Below are positions 34,236 to 43,905 of a stretch of DNA of 64,000 nucleotides, one piece after another; position 1 is the stretch's first letter, and the number at the start of each line of letters is the position of its first letter. The stretch spans positions 12,507 to 76,506 of the forward strand of contig JBBREK010000001.1 of assembly GCA_038203025.1 (NCBI GenBank). Reading direction: 5' to 3'. The position numbers and the translations under genes are program-made. The notes below the pieces were generated by a model. The model was given only the letters and a program-made list of their open reading frames with translations. It did not search any database and was not told the DNA's origin. The stretch is from UBA11346 sp038203025. Its GTDB lineage: Bacteria > Planctomycetota > UBA11346.

Positions 34236-35219
34236 CTAATGACCCGGTTGCAGGGCTGCGTCGTCGATCGGCAGCCCTGCCGCCAGGGCCGCCTTGATCA
34301 ATGGCTGCGACTGCGTGCCGCGGGGCAGGCTGCCGAGGTGGGCTACAGCTTCGTCGCGTCGTCCGAGCTGGGCCAGGGCGATGGCTTGCATGAGGCCGGA
34401 TCGGGGATCCTCCGGCCGGGCGGCGCTGGCGTAGGTCGCCTGCGCCAGCAGGCCGCCCCAGTCCTGGTCGGCGAGCGCGGCGTAGCCGAGGGCGAGTCGT
34501 GGCCAGACACTTGCGGATTCGCGACCGAGGGCGACCAGGGCATGCAGCCGCACCTCCGGCCAGTCACTACGCGCCGCCGCCTCGCGGGCCAGACAGACGC
34601 GCGGCCAGAAGGCGCCCGGATCGGCTTCGGCCAGGGCGCGGGCGGTGTCGGCCAGGCGCGCGTCGGGAACGAGGCAGGCCAGCGCCAGTTCGGCGGTGAT
34701 TGGCTGCGCCAGGGCCAGCTCCAGGTCTGGGCTGGTGGTGGCGACCAGGCCGTCTGCCTCGACTGCGGCGCCGGCGATGGCACGTCCGAGGGCCGGCCAG
34801 GCCGGATCCTGGCACTTGGCCAGGGCGGCTGGGACGCGCGGGTCCAGCGTGCCGGCGGAGGCCTCGGCGCAGGCCAGCTCGATCAGCGCCCGGCGCAGCC
34901 GCGCCGCTTCGGGATGGTCGAGCACTGCGCAGGGCTGCCCTGGCCGCGGATCGAGGGCGCCAGCCAGCTCTAGTGCGGCGTTCAACTGGGCGATCTCCTC
35001 GGGCCAGGAGCCGCGCACCCGCCACGAACGGTCGAGCGCGTCGAGGGTGTCGGCGAGCAGCTGCTGGCGCGTGGCATCGTCGCGCGCCCAGGTTGCGGTC
35101 GATGGCGCGGGAGGAGGCGGATCCGCAGAGCGCCGTCCGGCCGCCTCGCCGAAGCGCCAAGCGAACAGTCCGATGACGGCACCCGCCGCCAGCATCACCG
35201 CCAGTCGGGTGGCGTTCAC
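34236..35219 (-). CDS. Membrane-anchored TPR-like helical protein
   Basis: A 327-residue protein of unknown function. One N-terminal transmembrane helix (TRLAVMLAAGAVIGLFAWRF) is followed by a Pro-rich linker and an all-helical region with repeated ~34-residue Ala/Leu-rich hairpins (SVWPRLALGYAALADQDWGG and PEDPRSGLMQAIALAQLGRR), typical of tetratricopeptide-type scaffolds. The start is GTG 35219, overlapping the copA stop (GTGA), so it is probably cotranslated with the copper ATPase. No catalytic motif is seen. It may tether partners near the transporter. Confidence 0.65.
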   Translation of the reverse strand: MNATRLAVMLAAGAVIGLFAWRFGEAAGRRSADPPPPAPSTATWARDDATRQQLLADTLDALDRSWRVRGSWPEEIAQLNAALELAGALDPRPGQPCAVLDHPEAARLRRALIELACAEASAGTLDPRVPAALAKCQDPAWPALGRAIAGAAVEADGLVATTSPDLELALAQPITAELALACLVPDARLADTARALAEADPGAFWPRVCLAREAAARSDWPEVRLHALVALGRESASVWPRLALGYAALADQDWGGLLAQATYASAARPEDPRSGLMQAIALAQLGRRDEAVAHLGSLPRGTQSQPLIKAALAAGLPIDDAALQPGH

Positions 35220-37339
35220 GCCCGCCACCAGCCCAGCCGCAGGCTGTTGCCGACCACGCATAGTGAGCTGGCGGCCATCGCTGCCGCCGCCCAGGCCGGA
35301 TCGAGCCGGCCGGTCATCGCCAGGGGGATGGCGCAGAGATTGTAGACGGCGGCGAAGGCCAGGTTCATACGCACCGTGTGCATGGTGGCGCGGGCCAGGG
35401 CGACGGCATCGCCGGCGGCGCGCAGCGGATCGTGGCCATCAAGGATGAGGTTGCCGGCCAGGGCGGCGATGGTGGCGCCACCGCCGACCGCGGCGCCGGC
35501 GCTGGCGCGGGCCAGCATAGGTGCGTCATTGATGCCGTCGCCCAGGGCAAGCACGCGGTCGCCGGCGGACTCCAGCTGGCTGACCATGCGCGCCTTGCCT
35601 TCTGGCGACAGGTCACCGCGGGCATCGCCGATGCCCACTGCCTGGGCCACGCGTCGGGTCTCGACGGTGCGGTCGCCACTGGCCAGATGCAGCCGCAGAC
35701 CCAACCCGCGCAGCCGTGCCAGGGCCTCGGTGGCGCCGGGTCGCGGCCCGTCCCCCAGGCGCAGGGCGCCGATCCAGCGGGCGTTGGCGGCGACGTGGAC
35801 GACGATGCCTGGTCCGGCCGGATCGCCGGGCGGGGCCGCCGCGCCGCGGTCGGCGAGGAAGGCGCGACTGCCCACCAGCACCTCGCCGCCATCGACCACG
35901 GCGCGCACACCGCCGCCTGGCGTGGCGGCGAACTCCGTGGAGGCCGGCACGGCCAGGCCCTGCGCTGCGGCAGTGATGGCGGCGGCCACCGGGTGTTCGG
36001 AACCGCGTTCGGCCGCGGCGGCGAGGGCGAGGATGGAAGCGCGGTCGCAGCCTGGGGCGCACAGCACCTCGGCCAGCTGTGGTAAGCCGGTGGTGATGGT
36101 GCCGGTCTTGTCGATGACGGCGGCGCGGGCCTGGGCCAGCGATTCGATCACCGTGCCGTCGCGCACCAGGATGCCGCTGCGTGCCGCCCGGCCGACCGCC
36201 ACCGCGATCGCGGCCGGGGTGGCCAGGCCGAGGGCGCAGGGGCAGGCGATGACGAGCACGCTCAGGGCGGCGATCAGGCCGTGGTGCCAGCCCTCGGCGC
36301 CGCCCAACCACCACCAACCGGCCAGAGTGGCGAGGGCCAGGAGGATGGCGGCAGGGACGAAGACGCCGGCGACCCGGTCGGCGAGGCGGGCGATCGGCGG
36401 CTTGGCGGCAGCCGCTGCGCGCATCGCCTCGGCGATCGCGGCCAGCCGGGTGGCGCCGCCGGTGGCGTCGACCCGGACGACCAGTGTCCCGAGCCGGTTG
36501 ATCGTGCCGGCGCTGACCTCATCGTCGACGCGCTTGACCACCGGCATCGGCTCGCCGGTGAGCAGTGCCTCGTCGACCTCGCCACCGCCTTCCAGCACGG
36601 TGCCGTCTGCCGCCACCGCATCGCCCGGCCGCACCCGGATGCGATCGCCGACGCGCAGTGTTGCGGCGTCGACCAGTTGCTCGCCGTCAGGCCCCAGGCG
36701 CAGCGCCTTCGGTGGTTGGCGTTCCATGAGCTCGCGCACGGCGGCGCCGGCGCGCGCCCGTCCGCCGGCCTCCAGGGCCCGACCAATCAAGGTGAAGGCG
36801 ATGATCGCAGCGGCGCTTTCCGCGTGCAGGTGCGGCCAGCCCAGGACCAGTCCGACGAGGCCGTGGATGCAGGCGGTCACTGCGCCCAGCGCCACCAGCA
36901 GGTCCATGTCGCCATGCAGGCGCAGGGCCGAGCGGGCCGCGCGCATCACGATGGTCCGTCCGGGCCAGGCCAGGGCGAGCACGGCCAGCGCAACCTGGAT
37001 GGCCGGCGAAGCCGGATGATGCGGCGCCGCCATCGCCCAGGTCATCGCCGTTCCGGCCAAGGCCATTGCGACCAAGGCGCGCAGCCGCGCCGGCCGCGGA
37101 TCCTCGCCCGGCGTCTCGGCGACATGAACATGGACGGCAAAGCCGAACTTCGCCAGCCGCTGCTGTACCGCCGCGATGGTCAGCCCGCCGTCGCTGAGCC
37201 GCAGCCGCGCCTGCCGCGCGATCAGATCGACGCGCAGTTCGCTGATCCCTGGCTGCGACGCCAACGCCGTCTCCATGCGCCGCGCGCACGCCGCGCAGTG
37301 CATCCCGTCGGTGACGTCGAGAACAATCTCAGCCGGCAT
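35216..37339 (-). CDS. copA: Copper-type P1B ATPase
   Basis: A 707-residue heavy-metal exporter. An N-terminal HMA domain binds the metal (GMHCAACARRME; Cys15 and Cys18). Transmembrane helices start near residue 90; TGEPMPV lies in the actuator domain, CPCALGLATP (366-368) is the Cu(I)-type transport site, and DKTGTIT (Asp410) is the phosphorylated Asp. SEHP and GDGINDAP (about 599-606) complete the set. The CPC motif and single HMA domain point to Cu(I)/Ag(I). Start ATG 37339. Its 5' region holds two tandem-repeat arrays from 36 bp upstream. First gene of a unit with the helical protein. Confidence 0.95.
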   Translation of the reverse strand: MPAEIVLDVTDGMHCAACARRMETALASQPGISELRVDLIARQARLRLSDGGLTIAAVQQRLAKFGFAVHVHVAETPGEDPRPARLRALVAMALAGTAMTWAMAAPHHPASPAIQVALAVLALAWPGRTIVMRAARSALRLHGDMDLLVALGAVTACIHGLVGLVLGWPHLHAESAAAIIAFTLIGRALEAGGRARAGAAVRELMERQPPKALRLGPDGEQLVDAATLRVGDRIRVRPGDAVAADGTVLEGGGEVDEALLTGEPMPVVKRVDDEVSAGTINRLGTLVVRVDATGGATRLAAIAEAMRAAAAAKPPIARLADRVAGVFVPAAILLALATLAGWWWLGGAEGWHHGLIAALSVLVIACPCALGLATPAAIAVAVGRAARSGILVRDGTVIESLAQARAAVIDKTGTITTGLPQLAEVLCAPGCDRASILALAAAAERGSEHPVAAAITAAAQGLAVPASTEFAATPGGGVRAVVDGGEVLVGSRAFLADRGAAAPPGDPAGPGIVVHVAANARWIGALRLGDGPRPGATEALARLRGLGLRLHLASGDRTVETRRVAQAVGIGDARGDLSPEGKARMVSQLESAGDRVLALGDGINDAPMLARASAGAAVGGGATIAALAGNLILDGHDPLRAAGDAVALARATMHTVRMNLAFAAVYNLCAIPLAMTGRLDPAWAAAAMAASSLCVVGNSLRLGWWRA

Positions 37340-37374
37340 GCCGGTACGTTAGGCAGCGCGCAGCCCCTGCCAGT

Positions 37375-37450
37375 GGGTTTGGGTTTGGGTTTCGGTTTCG
37401 GTTTGGGTTTCGGTTTGGGTTTCGGTTTCGGTTTCGGTTTCGGTTTCGGG
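37375..37450. repeat. GGGTTT/CGGTTT hexamer array upstream of copA
   Basis: About 12 consecutive 6-bp units, either GGGTTT or CGGTTT, beginning 36 bp from the copA start codon. Composition is strand-asymmetric (no A and little C on +), reminiscent of telomere repeats, but it is a short array inside a bacterial chromosome. Confidence 0.92.
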
Positions 37451-37457
37451 TTCCGAG

Positions 37458-37509
37458 CCCCAATCCCCAATCCCCAATCCCCAATCCCCAATCCCCAATC
37501 CCCAATCCC
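37458..37509. repeat. CCCCAAT heptamer array
   Basis: Seven tandem CCCCAAT units, directly after the hexamer array. The G/C-rich runs on the opposite strand (GGGG every 7 bases) could form a G-quadruplex. Confidence 0.92.
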
Positions 37510-37673
37510 AGATGGTCGGGGTACGCCGTCCGGGGAGTGAGCGACCAAGCGCGTGGCGATCGATAGGGCCAGCGTGTGTGGTAAGTTCCACGCGCGCGTA
37601 GCGAGCCTGGAGCGACCCCCGCCGCCTGGCGAATCGACGCGCGTATGCGCGGCGTGTCGAGCGGGGTCCGGGG

Positions 37674-40600
37674 TCAAGGCCCCGGCGGGGGGCCTGGGGG
37701 GCTTGGCCCCCCAATCCGATAGCCCGTTACGGCGCCCGTCTGATCCGCAATCACGACCACCCCCGGCAGCAGCAGCGGCGGGGTGATGGCTGGGGCGCCA
37801 TGGGCGATGCGACGCACAGTCTGGCCGTCAGCGAGGCGGATGACGGTGATGCCACCGGTGTCGTCGGCGATGGCCACCAGGCCGCCACCGAGGCCGACCT
37901 GCAGCGGCTTGCCTAGGATTTTGCTCCGCCAGCGCGGCTTCACCGGGTCAGTTGCCCAGGTGGCGATGTCGACGGCGCGGTCGGCACGGGCCAGGACCAC
38001 GGTGTCGCCACTAGCGGCAGGTACGGCTGGACCGGCCTCGGTCAGCCAGGGGTGCGGCTGCAGGACGGCGCCGGATTTGCCCAACTGGATCAGATCGACG
38101 CCGGCGACGGTGGCGACCAGCAACCGTCCACCTGGCAGTTCGGCCCAGGGGCCGGTGCGCGCTGCCTTCAGCGACAGGCGTTCGGATTCGCTGCCGTCCT
38201 CCTCAATCACGCGCACGGTCAGGTCGTCGATGACGACCAGTTTGTCGTCGCTGCGGCGCAGCAGCGGCTGGGCGGTGCCGGCGACGCCGGGCAGCCGCCA
38301 GATTTCGCGGGCGCCATCACGGGCGATGACCGCGCGGCCACCGGGGGCGTCCTCGATCGATACGGTGAGGCGTCCACCGGCTCGGTAGACCAGTTCGATG
38401 TCGAGCAGGGCGAGCGGCGCGCCGGCCAGGCGACGCACTGGCACGGCACGGTCGAGCGTGGGCAGGATCTGGCGCTGTTCGCCGTCGGTGGTGGCGAAGG
38501 TCCAGCCGCCTTCGACCGCGAGCCACCATGGGACCAGGGTCGTACCCGGCAGGGTCAGCGGCCGGATCGCCCCCGAGGCGGTGTCGATGGCGGTGGCGCC
38601 GTCGGCAGACAGCACCACCACCGCGGACGCGGCCGGGTGCAGACGGATCCACGCCGGTCGCGTCGCCGGGGCCGGCAGGCGCCACACCGGGGCGGGGCCG
38701 AGCGTCACGTCGAGCACGCGCTCGGCGGGATCGCTGGCCGCGGTCACGACGATGCGGCGGGTGGCGTAGCCCGGGGTGCCGACCTCAAGCTGGATATCTG
38801 CCGTCGCCGAACGGCAGAACCGCCCATCCTTCCCCACCAGCTCGACGTCGTTGGCCACCAGGCGCATGGTCGGCAGCGCCGTGCCGGTGTCGGCGTCGGT
38901 GGCGCGCACCCGTCCCGGCAGGGGCAGCCCGGCGATCAGGCTGCTGGTACGTGGATGGTCGGCGGAGAAGCGCGCCGCCAGGTCGAGGGCATCTCCGTGA
39001 CGGCCCTGTCCGCGCGCGGTGTCGATGGCCGAGCGCGCGGTGGCGGCCTGCGCCAGCCGGCTCTGGGCATCGGCAAGAATCGCCGCCGCCTGTGCATCGG
39101 CAACCAGCGGCCTGGCCGCGGCTACGACCTGGTCGAGGGGTGTGGCGGCATCGGCGGCCAGCCGGGACAGCTCGGCGAGAGCGGTGGGGCTGGCGGTGGA
39201 TTGGGTCTTGGTTGGCGGTGGCCTGGAACTGCGCGGCGGCGCGGGCTCATCGGCTTGACGTTCTGCCGAAGCTGCAGCGGCTGCAGCGGCGGGCACCTCG
39301 TAGCCGCGCCGGAACAGTATCCGGTACCACATCCAGCCGCCCTGATTGGCGGCGGCGAACTCGCGCAGCCGGTGGCTGCGATCGGCCGGGTCGGCGAGGC
39401 TCTCCAGGCGGGTGCGTTCGCGTTCGGCTAGCAGGTTGTGGACCACCGGTGGCCAGATCCACAGGTTGACGCCAAGCAACGCGGCGCTGATCGCGCCGAT
39501 GAGCAGGCCGCGCAGCCGCCGCCGCGAGCGGGCCCGGTGCGCCGCATCCTGGGCCAGGTTGGCGAGCCGACGGCTCTCGCCGGTATCGCGAGCCAGTTGC
39601 GAGGCGCGCTTCCACTCGCCGGCGGCGACCTCCCAGCTGCCCGAGGCGGCGAGGCGTTCGGCGCCGGCGGCGATCGCCGCCACCTCGGCCTTCAGACCAC
39701 GTTCGCGGGCGCGATCGATGGCGCCGGCTGACAGCGCGCTGGAGCTGGTGCCGCCCTTGCGCTCGCCGGGCAATGGTGTGGCCATGCCGGGGAAGGGGGT
39801 GGCGAGGGTCGGCGGAGGCACCACCTGCGAACCGCTGGCGGTCGACAGCGGTGTGCGCGGACTGCGCGACCCGATGGCTGGGGCCTGGGCGGTGCGCGAC
39901 CCGATGGCCGGGGCTGGTCCGGTCCGCGATCCGATGGCTGGGGCCGGTCCGGTGCGTGACCCGACGGCGGGGGTGGGGCCGGCGTGCGGCGGCGACACTA
40001 CTACGGCATCGATCGGGCGCAGCCAGTCGGGGATGACCGGTGGTGCGCCCGGGTCCGGCGAGGCGGTGGGCGCCGGCACGGTGCGCTGCCGTCCAGATGG
40101 CTTGGCCCCGGGGATGGGGGCGCCGGCGCCGCTGGGCAGGTCCGAGGTCGGGGCGGCGCGCTTGCCCGAGCTGCCCTGGCCGGTGGCATGCTGCACCAGG
40201 GCGCGGATCGGACCGTTGGTCTTGCGCAGCACCGAGGCGGTGCCGGTGAGCGCCACAAGCAGCTTCTCGGCATCATCGATCAACTCGCGCAGTTCGAAGC
40301 AGCGGTCGTCGGGTTTCTTCGCCATCATCCGGCGGACCAGCGACTCGACCCGCGGGTCGAGGTCGGCGCGGTATGTGCGCAGGCTCGGCACCGGATCGAC
40401 CTTGTGCTTGAGCATGATGCTGAACGGGGTTTCGCCGTCGAACGGCAGGTGCCCGGTGAGCATGAGGAACGCGGTGCAGCCGAGGTTGTAGACGTCGCTG
40501 CGCGTGTCGACCTCGACGCCGTCGCACTGCTCTGGGCTCATGAACGCCGGGGTGCCGACGCGCACCCCGACCGAGGTCACCTCGGAGTCGCCGGCGCTGC

Positions 40601-41543
40601 CCTTGGCCAAGCCGAAGTCCGAGACCTTGCAAAGACCGCTGATCGCGACCATCAGGTTGTCGGGCTTGATGTCGCGATGGATCACGCCCTTCTCGGTCGC
40701 CTGTTCGAGGCCGAGCAGAGCCTGGCGGAGGATGTCGAGGGTCTCGATCTGCGACAGCGTCGGCTGGCGCCGCAGCACCTCGCCGAGGTCCCAGCCGTCG
40801 ACGTACTCGATCACCATGAAGTAGACGCCGAGCTGGGGATCGTCACCGAAATCGTAGATCTGCAGGATGTTGGCGTGATTGATGCGCGCCAGGCTCTTGG
40901 CCTCGCGCTCGAAGCGCTGGATGAAGTTGCGATTGCGCGCCAGCTCGGGCGGCAGGACCTTGATTGCGACGCTGCGGTCGAGCGACAGCTGGCGGGCGTG
41001 GTAGACCGCGCCCATGCCGCCCTCGCCGAGTTTGCGGTCGATCTGGCAGCCGCGCAGGACGCGGCCGATCAGGCGGTCGCCGCCGCCCGCGCCGCCAGGG
41101 GTCAGGCGGCCAGTGGAGCGTTGGAAGCTGGTGCCGCAGGCCGGGCAGTTCTGCTCGTCGGCGCCGGGCGACCCGACGAAGCCGTGTCCGCACACCGGGC
41201 AGCTGGCCTTCTCGCCATGCAGGTTGTCGGTCGACGGGCGGAAGGCGAGTTCGCTGACCGGCAGGGGGCTGCGCCCGTCGCGGGCCGATTCCTGTTCCAG
41301 CCGGTCGAAGGGCAGGTTGCCGGGCGTGGACGACCTCGCCGCCGGCTTCGGCCTGGGCGGGGCGCGCCGCTGGGTCAGCGGAGCGGGCGGCACGGCGCCG
41401 TCCTCGACCGGCAGGTATTCATCGCTGCTCTGCCCTGGCATCCAGTGGTGGTTGCAGCTTTCGCAGATGACCGTTGTGCCGGCCTCGATCGGCCCGGGAT
41501 GGGCCGACCGGCAACGTGGGCAACGATGGACGGAGACGGTCAT
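37674..41543 (-). CDS. Large Ser/Thr protein kinase with two zinc ribbons and a C-terminal beta-propeller-like region
   Basis: A 1289-residue multidomain kinase. Two CxxC-pair ribbons are at residues 8-30 and about 114-135. The kinase domain (about 160-430) is complete: GEGGMGAVYHA, AIKVLPPEL, VIHRDIKPDN, DFGLAKG, GTPAFMSPEQ. A Pro-rich linker follows, with four imperfect 10-residue repeats of the type PAPAIGSRTG (about 520-565). A transmembrane helix lies near 680-700 (GLLIGAISAALLGVNLWIWP). The extracytoplasmic half ends in repeated beta segments (LPGGRLLVATVAGVDLIQLG, VAIADDTGGITVIRLADGQT) like PQQ/WD propeller blades, a probable ligand sensor. Its ATG overlaps the next kinase stop (ATGA). 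Confidence 0.92.
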   Translation of the reverse strand: MTVSVHRCPRCRSAHPGPIEAGTTVICESCNHHWMPGQSSDEYLPVEDGAVPPAPLTQRRAPPRPKPAARSSTPGNLPFDRLEQESARDGRSPLPVSELAFRPSTDNLHGEKASCPVCGHGFVGSPGADEQNCPACGTSFQRSTGRLTPGGAGGGDRLIGRVLRGCQIDRKLGEGGMGAVYHARQLSLDRSVAIKVLPPELARNRNFIQRFEREAKSLARINHANILQIYDFGDDPQLGVYFMVIEYVDGWDLGEVLRRQPTLSQIETLDILRQALLGLEQATEKGVIHRDIKPDNLMVAISGLCKVSDFGLAKGSAGDSEVTSVGVRVGTPAFMSPEQCDGVEVDTRSDVYNLGCTAFLMLTGHLPFDGETPFSIMLKHKVDPVPSLRTYRADLDPRVESLVRRMMAKKPDDRCFELRELIDDAEKLLVALTGTASVLRKTNGPIRALVQHATGQGSSGKRAAPTSDLPSGAGAPIPGAKPSGRQRTVPAPTASPDPGAPPVIPDWLRPIDAVVVSPPHAGPTPAVGSRTGPAPAIGSRTGPAPAIGSRTAQAPAIGSRSPRTPLSTASGSQVVPPPTLATPFPGMATPLPGERKGGTSSSALSAGAIDRARERGLKAEVAAIAAGAERLAASGSWEVAAGEWKRASQLARDTGESRRLANLAQDAAHRARSRRRLRGLLIGAISAALLGVNLWIWPPVVHNLLAERERTRLESLADPADRSHRLREFAAANQGGWMWYRILFRRGYEVPAAAAAAASAERQADEPAPPRSSRPPPTKTQSTASPTALAELSRLAADAATPLDQVVAAARPLVADAQAAAILADAQSRLAQAATARSAIDTARGQGRHGDALDLAARFSADHPRTSSLIAGLPLPGRVRATDADTGTALPTMRLVANDVELVGKDGRFCRSATADIQLEVGTPGYATRRIVVTAASDPAERVLDVTLGPAPVWRLPAPATRPAWIRLHPAASAVVVLSADGATAIDTASGAIRPLTLPGTTLVPWWLAVEGGWTFATTDGEQRQILPTLDRAVPVRRLAGAPLALLDIELVYRAGGRLTVSIEDAPGGRAVIARDGAREIWRLPGVAGTAQPLLRRSDDKLVVIDDLTVRVIEEDGSESERLSLKAARTGPWAELPGGRLLVATVAGVDLIQLGKSGAVLQPHPWLTEAGPAVPAASGDTVVLARADRAVDIATWATDPVKPRWRSKILGKPLQVGLGGGLVAIADDTGGITVIRLADGQTVRRIAHGAPAITPPLLLPGVVVIADQTGAVTGYRIGGPSPPGPPPGP

Positions 41544-43648
41544 GGGCTGCCCCCCGTCTCTGGCGTGGATACGGGGATGGAGACGGGCACGGTGTCGGGC
41601 TTCGTTGCGTCGTCGTCCACGGGAGCGGTTGGCGCGGTGATCGGCAGGGCCGGCTGCTCGCCCGGGGCGGTTGGCGTCACCAGGGCGACTCGGGTTGCGG
41701 TCCGTCCAAACCAGCCCTGGCGCACGGCCACTACGGCAAGCACGGCGGCAGCGATGACCAGCAGGCCGAGGATGATCTGCCAGGCCCGCCGGCGCCAGGC
41801 GAGGCGCTGGCGGAGGCTGGCGATGTCGCGTTCCAGTTGCACGTCGCTGACCGACGAACTGGTGGTCGACGCGGCACTGTCGCGATGCATCTCGCGGCCT
41901 TGTTCCAGCAGGGTCAGCGCCCCACGCAGGTCGCCGCGGCCGACCGCGGCGCTGGATTTGCCGCGCAGTTCAGCGATGCGCGCATCATGCTCCTGCTTGC
42001 GCGCCTCGCGCTCCTTGCTGCGCAGCACCGAGCGGGCGCGCTTGTCCTGCTCGCGGTCGGCCAGGCGTGCCCACAGCACCGCCGCCTCGCCGTAGCGGCG
42101 GGTCTCGAACAGGCGCTGCGCCTCGATCTCCTGCTGCTGCATGGTGGCAGCGTCATTGCCCTCACGCAGGACGTGGCCGCAGCGGCCGCACACCGAAGCG
42201 TCCTGCCGATTGAGGTTGCCGCACATCGGGCAGGTCTGGGAGTCAGGGGCGCGCCGCGGTGCGCGATCCTGGCGGTCCGAACCGGCACCATGGCGCTCTG
42301 AGCCATGCCCACGCACCGATTCGGTGCCGGGGGCCGAGCGGCCGCTCAACCCGGTCCGCGACTGGGGCGGAGCATCGGCTGGTGTCGGCGCCACCGTGAC
42401 GGGGGCGACGGCCTGCGGTTCGGCAGGCGGCGGCGACTGCACTGGCGGCGGCAGCGGCACCAGCGCTGGCAGGTCGATGGTGGGGCGTGGCCGGTTCTCG
42501 GGATCGCCGCGGCCGAACACGCCCATCTGCACGCCGACGTCGATCCACGCCTGGCGGCAGGCCTCGGCGTCCGCGTAGCGGTCCTCGGCCTTTTTGGCCA
42601 GCATGCGCATGACCACGGCCGAGAGTGTCGGCGGGATGCCCGGCACCACCTCGTGCGGTTGCGGCGGCGTGTGTTCGCGCTGCTTGGTCATCACCTCGAA
42701 GGAGGAGTTGCCGATGAACGGCTTCTGCCCGGTCAGGGCGAACCACGCCGTCACGCCGAAGGCGTAGAGGTCGGAACGCACGTCCAGCTTCTGCCCCATG
42801 CACTGTTCGGGACTCATGTAGGCCGGCGTGCCCATGGCCAGACCGACCGCGGTGAGGTCGGTGTTGTCATCCTTGCGCGAGACATCCTTGGCCAGGCCGA
42901 AGTCGGCGATCTTGGCGACGTTGTCCTTGGTGATGAGGATGTTGTCCGGCTTGATGTCGCGGTGGACGATGCCTTGCGAGCCGACGTGGCTGAGGCCGGC
43001 CAGGCACTGCACGATCAGGGGCACCACCTCAGCGGCCGGTAGGATCAGCCGGTCGGAGATCAGCTTGGCCAGCGAGTTGCCGTCGACGAACTCATTGACC
43101 ATGAAGCGCAGGCCGTCGATCTGGCCGAAGTCGTACACCCCGACGATGTTGGGATGGGTGATGCGGGCGATCGCCTTGGCTTCGCGCTCGAAGCGCTTGA
43201 TGAACTCATCGTTGTCGTACAGCGCCTTGGACAGGATCTTGATCGCGACCACGCGGTCGAGGCTGACCTGGCGGGCCTTGTAGACCTCGCCCATGCCACC
43301 CTGGCCGATCTTAGCCACCAGTTCGTAGCCGCCGAACATGCGCCCGGCCGCCAGCCGGGTGGACGGCTGCTCGCTCGGTGCTTCCGGCGGCGGGGCGGGG
43401 ACGGCCGGCGCCGGTTCCGGGGCTGGGGGTGGGCCGTCCGGCATGCTGACTGCTGCAGACAGGTCGGGGCCGCCCTGGGCGAACTCGACGTCGACATCAC
43501 TGGTAGTCGGCTGACCCGGAGGGGTCAAGCCATGCACCTCGGGTAGCGTCAGGCGCGAGCCGGGCTGGTCCTTCCCCGCGTCCAGCCCGGTAACGTCGGG
43601 CAGGCTGGGCAGGGGCGGCGCAGGATCAGATTCGTTGTCAGCTGCCAT
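41540..43648 (-). CDS. Ser/Thr protein kinase with internal zinc ribbon and C-terminal membrane helix
   Basis: A 702-residue kinase. A Pro-rich acidic head of about 100 residues precedes the kinase domain (about 105-375): GQGGMGEVYKA, AIKILSKAL, IVHRDIKPDNILI, DFGLAKD, GTPAYMSPEQ. A long linker leads to a zinc ribbon (CPMCGN and CGRCGH at about 473-495), a Glu/Arg-rich coiled coil (LRSKEREARKQEHDARIAEL), and a transmembrane helix near 616-638 (AWQIILGLLVIAAAVLAVVA). Start ATG 43648 is preferred to 43696 because the family lacks the extra 16 residues. Upstream of, and overlapping, the 1289-aa kinase gene. The two may form one signalling unit. Confidence 0.9.
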   Translation of the reverse strand: MAADNESDPAPPLPSLPDVTGLDAGKDQPGSRLTLPEVHGLTPPGQPTTSDVDVEFAQGGPDLSAAVSMPDGPPPAPEPAPAVPAPPPEAPSEQPSTRLAAGRMFGGYELVAKIGQGGMGEVYKARQVSLDRVVAIKILSKALYDNDEFIKRFEREAKAIARITHPNIVGVYDFGQIDGLRFMVNEFVDGNSLAKLISDRLILPAAEVVPLIVQCLAGLSHVGSQGIVHRDIKPDNILITKDNVAKIADFGLAKDVSRKDDNTDLTAVGLAMGTPAYMSPEQCMGQKLDVRSDLYAFGVTAWFALTGQKPFIGNSSFEVMTKQREHTPPQPHEVVPGIPPTLSAVVMRMLAKKAEDRYADAEACRQAWIDVGVQMGVFGRGDPENRPRPTIDLPALVPLPPPVQSPPPAEPQAVAPVTVAPTPADAPPQSRTGLSGRSAPGTESVRGHGSERHGAGSDRQDRAPRRAPDSQTCPMCGNLNRQDASVCGRCGHVLREGNDAATMQQQEIEAQRLFETRRYGEAAVLWARLADREQDKRARSVLRSKEREARKQEHDARIAELRGKSSAAVGRGDLRGALTLLEQGREMHRDSAASTTSSSVSDVQLERDIASLRQRLAWRRRAWQIILGLLVIAAAVLAVVAVRQGWFGRTATRVALVTPTAPGEQPALPITAPTAPVDDDATKPDTVPVSIPVSTPETGGSP

Positions 43649-43905
43649 GCAGGACCGGTCGTTCCCTGTTGTAGGCTCCGTCACCGGCCTGCACAAGCCC
43701 GCGGGGTGAGCCGCCCGGGAGGTGGGTTGGACGCAAGGGGATGCTGGCTGGTTGCTTGGACACGGCCTCGTTTATGGGTTTGTTTAGGCCCACCGGCCTG
43801 GAATGCGGATTCCGGCCGATCGGGATCCGACCTAGGCCAACCCGCCTGCCACACCTTCTGCGTCCTTCTGTTGCAGACCTGGCCTTCTGATATGGACTCC
43901 TGCGC

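Larger units (their letters stand above)
37340..37673. other. 334-bp non-coding gap with two tandem-repeat arrays
   Basis: Contains the hexamer and heptamer arrays described separately, then about 160 bp of GC-rich DNA with no gene. It must contain the copA promoter; none is recognisable, and the arrays occupy the first 170 bp upstream of the start. Confidence 0.6.

Noticed and set aside
35376..37019. 547-codon plus-strand open frame over copA
   Set aside because: Antisense to complete P-type ATPase motifs.
37375..37509. CRISPR-like or telomere interpretation of the hexamer/heptamer arrays
   Set aside because: No spacers separate the units, so not CRISPR; too short and internal to be a telomere.
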